From Anaerotignum sp. MSJ-24 (GTDB taxonomy: Bacteria; Bacillota; Clostridia; Lachnospirales; Anaerotignaceae), in the NCBI RefSeq assembly GCF_018918145.1, contig NZ_JAHLPX010000007.1:62001-126000 (forward strand): a DNA stretch of 64,000 nt, in the 5' to 3' direction. Positions 25,094 to 34,895 of the stretch are shown one piece after another (the stretch's first letter is position 1; each line of letters starts with the position of its first letter). The notes below the pieces were generated by a model. The model saw only the letters and a list, made by a program, of their open reading frames with translations. It was not told the DNA's origin and ran no database searches. The translations under genes and the position numbers were made by a program.

Positions 25094-26005
25094 ATGGAAG
25101 CTTTTACGAAAATGTTTAATTTGCAGCTTGTGCTGTTTGCGATAATGATTGTCGGTGTAGTTGCAAGAAAGAAAAACATAATATCAAAGGAAGGGCAGTC
25201 AAGCTTATCAAATCTGCTTATCAATATTGTTCTTCCGTCAAACATCATCGCATCCTTTGCGTCTGATGTGTCGAGCGACAATATGGCACAGAATTTGATA
25301 CTTGCCCTTGTAATATCGGTAGTTATACAGGTCGTGGCAGTTCTGTTCGGCGGAAAGTTGTTTGCAAAATTTCCTAAAAATAAAAAAGATGTTATGCATT
25401 ACGGACTTATCTGTTCAAACTCAAGCTTTATAGGAATGCCGGTTGCGGATAATATATACGGAAGCCTTGGCGTTGTTTATGTATCGATGTTTCAGCTTCC
25501 AATAAGATTTACAATGTGGACATCGGGACTTGCACTTTTCACAAACGTAGATAAAAAATCGGCAGTAAAAACAATACTTCTTCATCCTTGTATAATATCA
25601 ATGGGAATAGGCGTTATACTTATGGCGTTTAATCCGCCGTTACCGACCTTCGTAAGCTCAACCATTACATACTTAAGCCGTTGTACAATACCGTTATCAA
25701 TGCTTATTATCGGCTGTATACTTTCAGACTGTAAGGTCAGCGAGATATTTGATAAAAGTGCATTGTATTTCTCGCTTATACGTCTTGTTATTTTCCCGGC
25801 TATTGTGTTTGTTATTCTTAAGCTTATGAATATCGACAGCGTACTTCTCGGAGTATCGGTAATAATGTCGGGAATGCCGGCAGGCAGTACGACTGCTATA
25901 CTTGCCGATAAATATGACGGTGACGGACATTACGCCTCTAAGGTGGTATTTGTATCGACATTGCTTTCAATGATTACGATTCCTCTGCTCTGCATAGTGC
26001 TTTAA
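25094..26005 (+). CDS. AEC family transporter (auxin efflux carrier-like permease)
   Basis: A 303-residue membrane protein with ten hydrophobic segments in two halves, the AEC/BASS-like fold. Conserved spots include NIVLPSNIIASF near 42-53, GLICSNSSFIGMPVADNIYG near 97-116 and SGMPAGSTTAILADKYDGD near 257-275. Bacterial members carry malate, malonate or other organic acids. Substrate unassigned. CGGAGG precedes the start. Followed by a terminator shared with the convergent nucleotidase gene. Confidence 0.88.
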   Translation: MEAFTKMFNLQLVLFAIMIVGVVARKKNIISKEGQSSLSNLLINIVLPSNIIASFASDVSSDNMAQNLILALVISVVIQVVAVLFGGKLFAKFPKNKKDVMHYGLICSNSSFIGMPVADNIYGSLGVVYVSMFQLPIRFTMWTSGLALFTNVDKKSAVKTILLHPCIISMGIGVILMAFNPPLPTFVSSTITYLSRCTIPLSMLIIGCILSDCKVSEIFDKSALYFSLIRLVIFPAIVFVILKLMNIDSVLLGVSVIMSGMPAGSTTAILADKYDGDGHYASKVVFVSTLLSMITIPLLCIVL

Positions 26006-26026
26006 AACAATTCCGGACAAAAATTA

Positions 26027-26055
26027 ATCCCTCTGCCGTATGGCAGAGGGATATT
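26027..26055. terminator. Bidirectional terminator
   Basis: Perfect 11-bp stem ATCCCTCTGCC/GGCAGAGGGAT between convergent genes, followed by a T-rich stretch on the plus strand. Confidence 0.8.
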
Positions 26056-26070
26056 TTAGTGCCTATTTAA

Positions 26071-27951
26071 TTATTTTACAACGATTTCCTGACCTACATA
26101 GATTTTATCGGGATTTGCTATTTCAGCTTTGTTAGCTTCATAGATTTTTTTCCATAATAATCCGTTGCCAAGTTCCTTGTCAGCGATTTTCCAAAGTGAG
26201 TCGCCCTTAACTACTTTGTAAAGCTCGTCGATTGAAGGAGCAGGCTCAACAGTAGGTTCAGGTGTAGGTTCGGGAACAACGGGTGTAGGTTCAACAACAG
26301 GCTCTTCGGCAGCCTTGATTATTGTTATACGGCCCTGAGGTTTAGCATATTCCTGTCCGATAACGCCGTTAAGTGACTGAACATATTCAATAAGTGAATC
26401 GCAGTCAAGTACGTTTGTATCAGCGAAATATGATCCCTGTGTAAGCTGGTAATATGTATCTCCGCCTTCTGCCTGGAAGCCGTTTACTACTACTGTGTAG
26501 TTCTTAGCTGCATCGAAAGGCTGTCCATTTACTGATGTAATTGTTACTCTGCTGCCGGGTTTAGCAGGTGCATAGTATGTTGAATTGGGATACTGAGCTC
26601 CGTTTTCGTAAGGAACTGTTGTATCAAGAGTATATTCGATACCTGCTACCTGAGGAAATCCTCCGATTGTTTCGGGTGTGCAGAATGTTGATGCTTCAAG
26701 AATTTCAAGGAGCTGAGCGCCTGTGATTGTAACAAGACATACATTGTTTCCGAAGGGGAATATTGTTACAAGAGTATCCATTGAAATATCTCCGGGTTCA
26801 ACTGAAGTACGGATACCGCCACCGTTTGATATAGCACAGTCTACGCTTATACCAAGTTTGTTGTCTTCAACATATTTTTTACCTGTGTAGAGGTAAGCAT
26901 CTGCTGTGAAATCACCAAGGTTTGTTTCTTCCGAACGAACAATTGCTTTTGTTCCTTCAAGATGAACCTCTGTCTTAGCGAATACTTTTGAGTAAGCTGC
27001 TGTAACTTCGGCTCTGTCTTCTGCTACAAGTTTAGCAACCGCATCGTCATATTTGCCGATTGTTGCTGCATAATCAGCAGCAGAAATAAGTTTAGCTGTT
27101 GTTTCTTTAGAAGCTTCGTCAACAACAACTGTACCTACGTTAGCAAGGTATGAGCCTGTGCTTACGATAAGTGTGTCATTAACCTTTTCTCCGCCGTCCA
27201 TTACTGTGTGGCTGTGTCCGTCAACGATAAGGTCGATACCTTTAACTGCTGATGCAACATCAACAGAACGTCTGCCAACACTTTCTTCGTCAACACCGAG
27301 ATGAGTAAGAGCGATGATATAGTCGCAGCCGGCTGCTTTAAGCTCGTCTACCTGAGCCTGAGCTGCTTTGAACATATCTTCTTTATCAAGGAAGTTTACA
27401 AGTTTTACATTGCTGGGGCTTGCTTTTGTGAGAGTTTCTGCTGTATCAAGTCCGAATACTCCGACCTTGATGCCGTCTTTTTCAAAGATAGCGTTTGCAT
27501 CGAAATATGCTTTGCCTGTTTCTTTGTTGATTACGTTTGAATCAACAACCTTAACGCCTGCATCTGTGAGCACCTTCATGTTGTCAAGAAGGATATCGAA
27601 TGTGTAGTCAAATTCGTGATTACCCATTGATACTGCGTCATAGCCTGCTGCTGCGATATATTCGGCAGCATTTTTGCCTTTGTAATAGCCTACAAGAGTA
27701 TTGCCCTGTGAAAAATCGCCTGCGTCTAAGAGAAGAACATCGGCGCCCTGAGCTTCATAGTAATCCTTAAGTCCGGCAACACCGGCGATACCGATAGCTG
27801 TGTCGGTTGTTTCATAATAACCGTGCATATCGTTTGTGTGGATAACTACAAGCTTGCCCTTCATAGAAGCTGTGTCCTCTGCCATTGCGGGAACTGCAAC
27901 GCCGAGAGCCATAACAACAGCTGTAAGAAGGGAAATAAGTTTCTTTTTCAT
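26071..27951 (-). CDS. Secreted 5'-nucleotidase/metallophosphatase with C-terminal LysM
   Basis: Exported nucleotidase of the UshA/YfkN family. The 626 residues consist of a signal peptide (1-24, ending AMAED), a calcineurin-like metallophosphatase domain (VIHTNDMHGYYE near 33, DAGDFSQG near 76, GNHEFD near 109, DGHSH near 244), a 5'-nucleotidase C domain (ISNGGGIRTSVEPGD near 372, FPFGNN), a Pro/Glu linker (about 543-572) and a LysM module (YKVVKGDSLWKIADKELGNG near 577). LysM would hold it on peptidoglycan. Role: scavenging of nucleotides or sugar phosphates at the cell surface. AGGAGG precedes the start. Confidence 0.93.
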   Translation of the reverse strand: MKKKLISLLTAVVMALGVAVPAMAEDTASMKGKLVVIHTNDMHGYYETTDTAIGIAGVAGLKDYYEAQGADVLLLDAGDFSQGNTLVGYYKGKNAAEYIAAAGYDAVSMGNHEFDYTFDILLDNMKVLTDAGVKVVDSNVINKETGKAYFDANAIFEKDGIKVGVFGLDTAETLTKASPSNVKLVNFLDKEDMFKAAQAQVDELKAAGCDYIIALTHLGVDEESVGRRSVDVASAVKGIDLIVDGHSHTVMDGGEKVNDTLIVSTGSYLANVGTVVVDEASKETTAKLISAADYAATIGKYDDAVAKLVAEDRAEVTAAYSKVFAKTEVHLEGTKAIVRSEETNLGDFTADAYLYTGKKYVEDNKLGISVDCAISNGGGIRTSVEPGDISMDTLVTIFPFGNNVCLVTITGAQLLEILEASTFCTPETIGGFPQVAGIEYTLDTTVPYENGAQYPNSTYYAPAKPGSRVTITSVNGQPFDAAKNYTVVVNGFQAEGGDTYYQLTQGSYFADTNVLDCDSLIEYVQSLNGVIGQEYAKPQGRITIIKAAEEPVVEPTPVVPEPTPEPTVEPAPSIDELYKVVKGDSLWKIADKELGNGLLWKKIYEANKAEIANPDKIYVGQEIVVK

Positions 27952-28121
27952 GTATAATCCTCCTTTAAAATAATGTTGTTAAATAGATTAATTAACACAT
28001 TATCATAGTAGCACAGTTGTTGAATATTTTAAATAGTATTATGGCGAATACTGTTGAAGATACATATTTTTATATGAAATAGCTAAAAAATTTCATGATA
28101 AAATGTATAAAATTTCTATTG

Positions 28122-28640
28122 CTAAAAGCTTAAAGAGGCTAATTTGCTTATACCGTCATGCCCGATTTTCATTATAACTGCCTCAGCTTTTCTGTTTTCG
28201 AAGGTGATAAATGCAAAAGTTTTTTCAACGGAGCTTCTCGGAAGAGATATGCTACCCGGATTCATAATAAGTATTCCGTTTTCATTCTGTAGATATGGCA
28301 CATGGGTATGTCCGAAAAGTGCAATATCGGCACCGTTTTGTGCGGCAGTATAATACAAGGTATCTGTGTTGTAATATACACGCTGTCTGTGGCCATGAGT
28401 CATAAATATTGTATGGCCGGCTATGGGAACCGTTCTTTCTGCCGGACAGCCGTTTTCATAGTCATTGTTTCCGCGTACATTATATATCGGTATATCCGGA
28501 CAAATGGTTTTAAAGCCGGATATATCCTCTGTGCAGTCGCCGAGATGTATTATTCCGTCAATAACAGAGCTGTATTTTTCGGCAACGGAATACATAGGTT
28601 CTGTCCGATAATGGCTGTCCGAAAAAATTAACAGCTTCAT
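28122..28640 (-). CDS. YfcE/MJ0936-family phosphodiesterase
   Basis: Cytoplasmic metallophosphoesterase of 172 residues. Metal-site motifs: FSDSHY (6-11), HLGDC near 33-37, NVRGNNDYE near 54-62, MTHGHRQ near 78 and LFGHTHVPY near 108. The ATG ending at 28640 has AAGGAG 7 bases upstream and lies one base after the stop of the rdgB gene, so the two form an operon (rdgB first). The same pair occurs widely in Firmicutes. Confidence 0.93.
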   Translation of the reverse strand: MKLLIFSDSHYRTEPMYSVAEKYSSVIDGIIHLGDCTEDISGFKTICPDIPIYNVRGNNDYENGCPAERTVPIAGHTIFMTHGHRQRVYYNTDTLYYTAAQNGADIALFGHTHVPYLQNENGILIMNPGSISLPRSSVEKTFAFITFENRKAEAVIMKIGHDGISKLASLSF

Positions 28641-28641
28641 A

Positions 28642-29235
28642 TTATAACTCCTTTTCAATGATCGAAACCATTTTGCGGAGAGCCTTTCCTCTGTGGCTTA
28701 CGGCATTTTTTTCATCGGGAGTAAGCTCCGCGCTTGTCATGCCCTTGGGAGGAAAGAAGAAAATGGGATCATAGCCGAAACCGCCGCATCCGGCAGGCTC
28801 TTCGGCTATTCTGCCTTCCATTGTGTCCTTAACGGTTATTACACGACCGTCGGGAAAGGCTGCGGCAACGGCACAAACGAAACGTGCTGTACGCTTTTCT
28901 TCGGGAACGCCTTTAAGACGGTCAATAATTATTCTGTTTTTCTCTTCGTAGGGTGTATCATGTCCGAGGTATCTTGCGGAATATATACCGGGCTCGCCAT
29001 TGAGATAGTCTATAACAAGTCCGCTGTCATCGGAAAGACATAATGTATGGGCAACGTCACAAACGGCTTTTGCCTTTATTGCGGCATTTTCCTCAAAGGT
29101 TGTGCCGTTTTCGTCTATGTCAATGTCTATTCCGGCCTCGTGCATTGAGAGAATTTCTACGTTCTTGTGAGCAAGAAGTCTTCTGAATTCTTTCATTTTT
29201 CCTTCATTTGATGTGGCAATTATTATTCTTTTCAT
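28642..29235 (-). CDS. rdgB: XTP/dITP diphosphatase (RdgB/HAM1)
   Basis: House-cleaning pyrophosphatase that removes ITP, dITP and XTP from the nucleotide pool. The 197 residues carry ATSNEGKMKEF (7-17), SDDSGLVIDYLNGEPGIYSARY near 68-89 and GFGYDPIFFFPP near 149-160, ending in SHRGKALRKM. The start at 29235 has AAGGAG 8 bases upstream; an in-frame GTG three codons earlier is too near it. First gene of the rdgB-yfcE operon. Confidence 0.95.
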   Translation of the reverse strand: MKRIIIATSNEGKMKEFRRLLAHKNVEILSMHEAGIDIDIDENGTTFEENAAIKAKAVCDVAHTLCLSDDSGLVIDYLNGEPGIYSARYLGHDTPYEEKNRIIIDRLKGVPEEKRTARFVCAVAAAFPDGRVITVKDTMEGRIAEEPAGCGGFGYDPIFFFPPKGMTSAELTPDEKNAVSHRGKALRKMVSIIEKEL

Positions 29236-29304
29236 AGGTAACACTCCTTAACATTTTAAATAATACTGATTATATCAGAATATCGGTATAAATGGAATGC
29301 AATG

Positions 29305-29334
29305 TTGACATACAGACATTTAATATAGTAATAT
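29305..29334 (+). promoter_or_regulatory. Possible promoter of the HtrA gene
   Basis: TTGACA, 18 bases, TAATAT, about 155 bases before the start codon. Another TATAAT at 29420-29425 lacks a fitting -35. Confidence 0.4.
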
Positions 29335-29491
29335 TCGATTATATGTAAATTCATTTTTAAAATACATTTTATTAATGCAATATTTAACTTTTGTTCACAT
29401 AGAGTTCAAATATCAATACTATAATTCAAAACATAGAAAAGATAATAAGACAATAAAGTATTAAATATAGTTTCAAACGGAGGTTTTAATT

Positions 29492-31024
29492 ATGAGTTGG
29501 TATGAAGAGACATCAAAAAACAATGATGAAAACAATAAGAATAACAATGAAAATAACGATATAAAAGCAGAAAACACAAATAATAATGAAGAAATCAACG
29601 GAGAATGCAAGGAGAGAACCGTTGATGCACAGGGTTACATAAATTCTGATGATCCGTCACATGTGGAAAATAAGAGTGACAATGTTTATGACAGACCGTT
29701 TAACGGAACAACAAGAGAAAGAATAGACGAACCGGCTGCAAAGAGCGAAGCAAAAGAAAATACAGAGGAAAGTAAAGCTGAAAATGAACCGGAAAATAAA
29801 TCAAACGAAGCATCGGCAGACGGCGGAAAAGAAAAGGTTCCTTATTATGATGTAAAGGTTAAACCGAAAAAGAAAAACAGAACATTCAGCAAAGCCATTG
29901 CAGTATGCCTTGTAGTCAGCCTTGGACTTGGTACAGGAATAGGAGCCGGATACGGTTTTTCAAGAGCAATGAACAAAAACAGTAATGTTTCAAGCTATGA
30001 CGGTGTATTGACAACGACAGCGGCTGCAGTATCTTCATCAAAAGCAAATGCGGCGACTGATGTTATAGCAAATGTGTATAACTCGGTTGTAAGTATAACA
30101 ACACTTACACAGGGAACAGCAAATTACGGTATGTATTCAATCCCTTATCAGGCAGAAGGAGCAGGCAGCGGTGTTATATTTGCCGAAGATGATTCACTTG
30201 TATATGTTGCAACTAACCAGCACGTTATAAATGGTGCAAGCAACATTGCTATTGCCTTTGATGATGCGGAAAATACTATTCCCGCAACAATAGTCGGATA
30301 TGATGAAACAAGTGACCTTGCGGTTCTTTCGGTAGAAAAATCGGATCTTGAAGCTGTTGGAATTAATAATGTAACAATAGCTGTATTTGATGATTCCGCA
30401 GATATTAAACTCGGTGAAAGCGTAATAGCTATCGGCAACTCCCTTGGCGAAGGAAAAACAACAACAGGCGGTATGATAAGTGCTGAAAACAAAACAGTAA
30501 ATGTTGAAGGCAAAGAGCTTAATGTTATCCAGACTGATGCAGCTATCAATCCCGGTAACAGTGGCGGTGCTCTTGTAAATTATTCAGGTGCTGTAATCGG
30601 TATTAATACAGCCAAAACATTCTCAACTTCATCAGGCAGTACAGCAGAAGGTGTCGGCTATGCAATTCCTGCAAGCGTAGCAGTTCCCATTCTTAATGAG
30701 CTTAAGGAAAACGGTTCTATTGAAAAACCTTATCTCGGAATTACAGGACAGGATATAACAGACCAGCTTTCAAGCCTTTACAGACTTCCGGTAGGCGTTC
30801 TTGTAACATCGGTTATGGACGGAAGCAGTGCGGCAAACGCAGGTATTGTTGAAGGAGATATAATCGTTTCATATAACGGAAAAACAATTCTTAATATGGA
30901 ATCACTTGTTCAGTGCGTTGATGAAAGCAGTGTAGGTGATCAGGTTAAAATCGGTATTATAAGAAACGGTGATACTTCCGTTGAAGTAACAGCAACACTT
31001 GGAAATGTAAATGCACAGCAATGA
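29492..31024 (+). CDS. HtrA/DegP-like membrane-anchored serine protease
   Basis: Cell-envelope quality-control protease. The 510 residues begin with a long, acidic, Asn/Glu-rich cytoplasmic region (1-125, low complexity), then a membrane anchor (about 132-155), an S1C trypsin-like domain and a C-terminal PDZ domain (about 410-500). The triad is His in TNQHVIN (near 242), Asp in SDLAVL (near 274) and Ser in GNSGGALVN (near 355). This matches Firmicute HtrA/YyxA proteins. CGGAGG precedes the start; a terminator follows. Confidence 0.95.
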   Translation: MSWYEETSKNNDENNKNNNENNDIKAENTNNNEEINGECKERTVDAQGYINSDDPSHVENKSDNVYDRPFNGTTRERIDEPAAKSEAKENTEESKAENEPENKSNEASADGGKEKVPYYDVKVKPKKKNRTFSKAIAVCLVVSLGLGTGIGAGYGFSRAMNKNSNVSSYDGVLTTTAAAVSSSKANAATDVIANVYNSVVSITTLTQGTANYGMYSIPYQAEGAGSGVIFAEDDSLVYVATNQHVINGASNIAIAFDDAENTIPATIVGYDETSDLAVLSVEKSDLEAVGINNVTIAVFDDSADIKLGESVIAIGNSLGEGKTTTGGMISAENKTVNVEGKELNVIQTDAAINPGNSGGALVNYSGAVIGINTAKTFSTSSGSTAEGVGYAIPASVAVPILNELKENGSIEKPYLGITGQDITDQLSSLYRLPVGVLVTSVMDGSSAANAGIVEGDIIVSYNGKTILNMESLVQCVDESSVGDQVKIGIIRNGDTSVEVTATLGNVNAQQ

Positions 31025-31055
31025 AATAGATTAATATACATAAAATAAATTTTAT

Positions 31056-31092
31056 AAAGGTCGTTGGAAATATATTTTCAACGGCCTTTTTG
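31056..31092 (+). terminator. Terminator of the HtrA gene
   Basis: AAAGGTCGTTGGAAA pairs with TTTTCAACGGCCTTT (G-U pairs), followed by TTTTTGTG. Confidence 0.8.
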
Positions 31093-31236
31093 TGTGTTAA
31101 TATAATTTATTATCACATTAAACTAATAGGAAAGTGATTAAAACCTTGAAATTATAACAAGATATGTTATAATAGAAAAACAAATGTGCGTCAGCGACAA
31201 TACATTTCAACCGAATATACAGGAGGCTTTATTTTT

Positions 31237-32442
31237 ATGACAGAAAATGATTTAACACCCGATTATATAGCGGAAAGAGTTGAAAGACTTCAGGGAGAAT
31301 CCGCATTTGCTATATTGTCAAAGGCAAATGAGCTCGAGGCAAAGGGAATGAACGTAATTCATCTCGAAATAGGTCAGCCGGATTTCAAAACACCGGAAAA
31401 TATAATTGATGCCGCAAAAGAGGCAATGTCTGACGGATATACGGGATATGGACCGACTCTCGGATATAATGAACTTAGAGAAGCTGTTGCGGATTATGTA
31501 AAGGAATATAAAAATATTGATGCAACAAAGGACAATGTTGTAATAGTTCCGGGTGGTAAACCGACTATGTTCTTTACAATGCTTACACTTGTTGAACCCG
31601 GTGATGAGGTTATTTATCCTAATCCCGGATTTCCCATATATGAAAGCTGTATTAAATTTGCAAGAGGCATTCCTGTTCCTATGCCGTTGACTGCCGACAA
31701 TGATTTCAGACCGGACGTTGAAAAGCTTAAGAGTCTTATAACACCGAAAACAAAGCTTATTATAATAAACAATCCCGGAAATCCTACCGGAGGAATATTT
31801 GAAAAAGAGGATATTCTTGCCATTGCCGATATTCTTAAAGACAGACCGGATATATTTGTGCTTTCCGATGAAATATATGACAGACTTATGTATGACGGAG
31901 AAACGATTTCCATAGCGTCTATTCCGGAAATGCGTGACAGAACTCTTGTGCTCGATGGATTTTCAAAAACATATGCAATGACAGGCTGGAGAATAGGCTA
32001 TTGTGTTGCGAATGTGGATATAATCAAGAAGTTTGAAATGATTATGGTAAATTCGGTATCATGTACATGTTCTTTTACCCAGATGGCGGCTGTTGAGGCA
32101 CTGAAGGGTCCGCAGTATTCCGTTGTAGAAATGAAGAATAAATTCAAGGAAAGAAGAGACTGGCTCGTTAATGCACTGAACGAAATTGACGGTATAAAAT
32201 GCTGTATGCCGAGAGGAGCGTTTTATGCTTTCCCTGATATTTCGTCATTTGGATTATCAAGCAAGGAGTTTGCGGACAGGCTTCTTGAAGAAGAGGGCAT
32301 AGCACTTGCATGGGGCACATCATTCGGTGAATACGGCGAAGGACACATACGTATATCCTATGCAACAAGTCTTGAAAATCTTAAAGAAGCAGTTGAAAGA
32401 TTGAAGAGATTCACATTGAAACTTAAAAATGAAAAGGCATGA
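31237..32442 (+). CDS. Class I/II PLP-dependent aminotransferase
   Basis: A fold-type I aminotransferase of the AspC/DapL-like group (401 residues). PLP-site features: IGQPDF near 46, NPGNPTGG near 178-185, DEIYDRLMYDG near 210 and the Schiff-base lysine in DGFSKTYAMTGWR near 240-252; the final Arg is in HIRISYA near 370. The start at 31237 follows AGGAGG by ten bases. In an amino-acid fermenter it would deaminate amino acids to 2-oxo acids, which could be reduced to the 2-hydroxy acids used by the dehydratase at 47.7 kb, but substrate cannot be read from sequence. Confidence 0.92.
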   Translation: MTENDLTPDYIAERVERLQGESAFAILSKANELEAKGMNVIHLEIGQPDFKTPENIIDAAKEAMSDGYTGYGPTLGYNELREAVADYVKEYKNIDATKDNVVIVPGGKPTMFFTMLTLVEPGDEVIYPNPGFPIYESCIKFARGIPVPMPLTADNDFRPDVEKLKSLITPKTKLIIINNPGNPTGGIFEKEDILAIADILKDRPDIFVLSDEIYDRLMYDGETISIASIPEMRDRTLVLDGFSKTYAMTGWRIGYCVANVDIIKKFEMIMVNSVSCTCSFTQMAAVEALKGPQYSVVEMKNKFKERRDWLVNALNEIDGIKCCMPRGAFYAFPDISSFGLSSKEFADRLLEEEGIALAWGTSFGEYGEGHIRISYATSLENLKEAVERLKRFTLKLKNEKA

Positions 32443-32553
32443 TATTATATGTAAAATTATTGTATAAATTAAGAGCTTTAAATTTTATTGCAATATTTTA
32501 CAATATCATGTAAACTATTAGGGTATATTATAATTTATTGGAGGTATTAATTA

Positions 32554-34113
32554 ATGGGGGTTGATTCATTTCAGATACTTATTGCCATGTGCATTTATAT
32601 GGCGGTAGTAGTAATTATTGGTGTCATATACGCCAAAAGGGCAAACGAAAGTCCGGAAAACTATTTCCTCGGCGGACGTACACTCGGACCATGGGTTGCC
32701 GCAATGAGTGCCGAAGCTTCGGATATGAGCGGATGGCTTTTGATGGGACTTCCCGGAGTTGCTTACTGGTGCGGCATAGCCGACGCCATGTGGACAGCAA
32801 TAGGTCTTGGTATTGGTACATATCTTAACTGGCTTTTTGTTTCAAAAAGACTCAGAAGATACAGCGTTATAAATGAAGCTATTACACTTCCTGAATTCTT
32901 TTCAAACAGGTTCAGAGAAGAAAAGAAGGTTGTTCTTACAATAGCGGCTATATTTATTCTTGTTTTCTTCACCGTTTATGCCGGAAGCTGTCTTGTTACA
33001 TGTGGAAAGCTTTTCTCAACACTTTTCGGAACATCTTATGTAACAATGATGATTCTCGGAGCGGTATTCGTTCTTGTGTATACATTCCTCGGCGGATTCC
33101 TTGCAGAGAGCGTATCTGACTTTATGCAGGCAATAATAATGATTATTGTGCTTGTTTTAATTCTCGGCCTCGGTATTTCGCATGCAGGCGGTATAAGCAG
33201 TGTAATGGAAAATGTAAAGAGTATTCCCGGATTCTTTGATTTCTTTGGAATAGCAACTCCCGTAACAGAAAACGGAGTACAGGTTGTTGAAAACGGAGCA
33301 CCGGTATTCGGTGAAGCCGGAACATACAGTATATTGTCAATCTGCTCAACACTTGCTTGGGGTCTTGGATATTTCGGTATGCCTCAGGTACTTCTTCGTT
33401 TCATGGCTATCAGAAGCGAAAAAGAGCTTACAATGTCAAGAAGAATAGCTGCTGTATGGGTTGTAATATCACTTGTGGCAGCTGTTACAATCGGTCTTGT
33501 CGGAAGAGTTCTTTATCCGACGGCACTCGGATCATCGGCAGAATCGGAAAATATATTTATTCATATGTCAACACAGCTTCTGCCTCCGCTTCTTGCAGGC
33601 TTTGCAATGGCAGGAATACTTGCTGCGACAATGAGTTCTTCTGACTCATATCTTCTTATTGCATCATCTGCATTTGCTAAAAACATTTATCAGGGACTTA
33701 TGAAAAAAGAGGCTACTGATGAAGAGGTTATGAAAATATCAAGAATTACACTTATCGTAATTACTATTGCGGCTATTGTAATAGCTATTGACGAAAACAG
33801 TGTAATATTTACAATCGTTTCATTTGCTTGGGCCGGATTCGGTGCAACCTTCGGACCGCTTATGCTGTTCTCTCTTTTCTGGAGAAGAACAAACAGAGCC
33901 GGAGCTATTGCCGGAATGGTAAGCGGCGGTGTTATGGTATTTGTATGGAAGCTTTTAATTAAGCCTCTTGGTGGAATTTTCGGTATTTATGAGCTTCTTC
34001 CTGCATTCATAATATCATGTATATTCATAGTTGTTGTGTCACTTGCAACAAAAGAGCCTGATAAACAGGTTTTAGATGAATTTGACAGAGCTAAAAATAC
34101 AGTAATGGACTAA
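32554..34113 (+). CDS. putP: Sodium/proline symporter
   Basis: SSS-family Na+/solute symporter of 519 residues with 12-13 membrane helices. The PutP signature is clear: ANESPENYFLGGRTLGPW near 30-47, SAEASDMSGWLLMGLPG near 52-68 (Na+ and proline site), and AGILAATMSSSDSYLLIASS near 349-368 (the second Na+ site). Expected to import proline. It stands alone behind GGAGG and is followed by a hairpin. Confidence 0.92.
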   Translation: MGVDSFQILIAMCIYMAVVVIIGVIYAKRANESPENYFLGGRTLGPWVAAMSAEASDMSGWLLMGLPGVAYWCGIADAMWTAIGLGIGTYLNWLFVSKRLRRYSVINEAITLPEFFSNRFREEKKVVLTIAAIFILVFFTVYAGSCLVTCGKLFSTLFGTSYVTMMILGAVFVLVYTFLGGFLAESVSDFMQAIIMIIVLVLILGLGISHAGGISSVMENVKSIPGFFDFFGIATPVTENGVQVVENGAPVFGEAGTYSILSICSTLAWGLGYFGMPQVLLRFMAIRSEKELTMSRRIAAVWVVISLVAAVTIGLVGRVLYPTALGSSAESENIFIHMSTQLLPPLLAGFAMAGILAATMSSSDSYLLIASSAFAKNIYQGLMKKEATDEEVMKISRITLIVITIAAIVIAIDENSVIFTIVSFAWAGFGATFGPLMLFSLFWRRTNRAGAIAGMVSGGVMVFVWKLLIKPLGGIFGIYELLPAFIISCIFIVVVSLATKEPDKQVLDEFDRAKNTVMD

Positions 34114-34120
34114 AAAATAG

Positions 34121-34150
34121 ACGGCTGTGCAGGTTAATGCACAGCCGTTT
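34121..34150. terminator. Hairpin after putP
   Basis: Perfect 10-bp stem ACGGCTGTGC/GCACAGCCGT. The T run is short (TTT). The opposing small gene ends inside this stem. Confidence 0.6.
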
Positions 34151-34313
34151 GCTGAGTTGACAAAAAAAGAAGAGGTGTCAAAATGGCACGTCCTCGGTGA
34201 TTGACTTTTAGTGGTAGGGAATAGTCTTTTTTATATCTTTTGCGGTGATTATCTATGTAGGGCAATGCCGCAAAGATAACTAATAAAAGTGTTAATAATT
34301 CCATAGTGTTCAT
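34134..34313 (-). CDS. Small membrane protein, possible holin-like type I toxin
   Basis: A 59-residue reading frame with an excellent ribosome binding site (AAAGGAGG, 8 bases before the ATG ending at 34313). It starts MNTMELLTLLLVIFAALPYI, one membrane helix, followed by a basic stretch NHRKRYKK. This resembles the Firmicute 'putative holin-like toxin' family, which are short peptides controlled by an antisense RNA. The C-terminal 30 residues have no known counterpart for me and overlap the putP terminator. On the plus strand TTGACA occurs at about 34157, a weak hint of an antisense promoter. Family assignment is tentative. Confidence 0.5.
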   Translation of the reverse strand: MNTMELLTLLLVIFAALPYIDNHRKRYKKDYSLPLKVNHRGRAILTPLLFLSTQQTAVH

Positions 34314-34458
34314 TGGCATTTCCTCCTTTCCGTTTCCGAAAAGGAGGAGAACCATCGGACTATCCCTATCACGTTCTGACTTGATTTAATTCACGTTATA
34401 GCATAGTATAACGAATTATAAAAGCGAAAACATCACCTTGATAATACACGAAAAATAA

Positions 34459-34486
34459 AAAAGTCCCGGAAATTCGGGACTTTTTC
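34459..34486 (-). terminator. Terminator of the tRNA cluster
   Basis: AAAGTCCCG/CGGGACTTT stem with A/T runs on both sides, just after tRNA-Leu in the minus direction. Confidence 0.8.
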
Positions 34487-34488
34487 GA

Positions 34489-34568
34489 TGCGGTTAACAG
34501 GGCTTGAACCTGCACTCTTTCGAATCGGATTCTAAGTCCGACGCGTCTACCAATTCCGCCATAACCGC
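34489..34568 (-). tRNA. tRNA-Leu (anticodon TAG)
   Basis: Cloverleaf with acceptor GCGGTTA/TAACCGC, D-arm GGCGGAATTGGTAGACGC, anticodon loop CTTAGAA (TAG), a class II variable arm and T-arm GCAGGTTCAAGCCCTGT. CCA is not encoded. Confidence 0.95.
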
Positions 34569-34690
34569 AAATATATATTGTATTATATATTAAAATAAAT
34601 ACTAAGTAAACATATTTTCATTTACCAAATGTAAAATTATATATCGTTTTTTAAAGAAAAACAGGACTGAATATTCAGTCCTGTACTCAT

Positions 34691-34764
<74 letters not shown>

Positions 34765-34784
34765 ATATTTAATTTCATTATAAA

Positions 34785-34855
34785 AGCGGGTGAAGAGAAT
34801 CGAACTCTCGTGTTCAGCTTGGAAGGCTGACGTTCTACCATTGAACTACACCCGC
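34785..34855 (-). tRNA. tRNA-Gly (anticodon TCC)
   Basis: 71 bases; acceptor GCGGGTG/CACCCGC, anticodon loop CTTCCAA (TCC), T-loop GAGTTCGATTCTC. First gene of the cluster; CCA not encoded. Confidence 0.95.
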
Positions 34856-34895
34856 ATATCTGTTGTTTCTGTTGCTTCGTCAATCAACAATAGCT

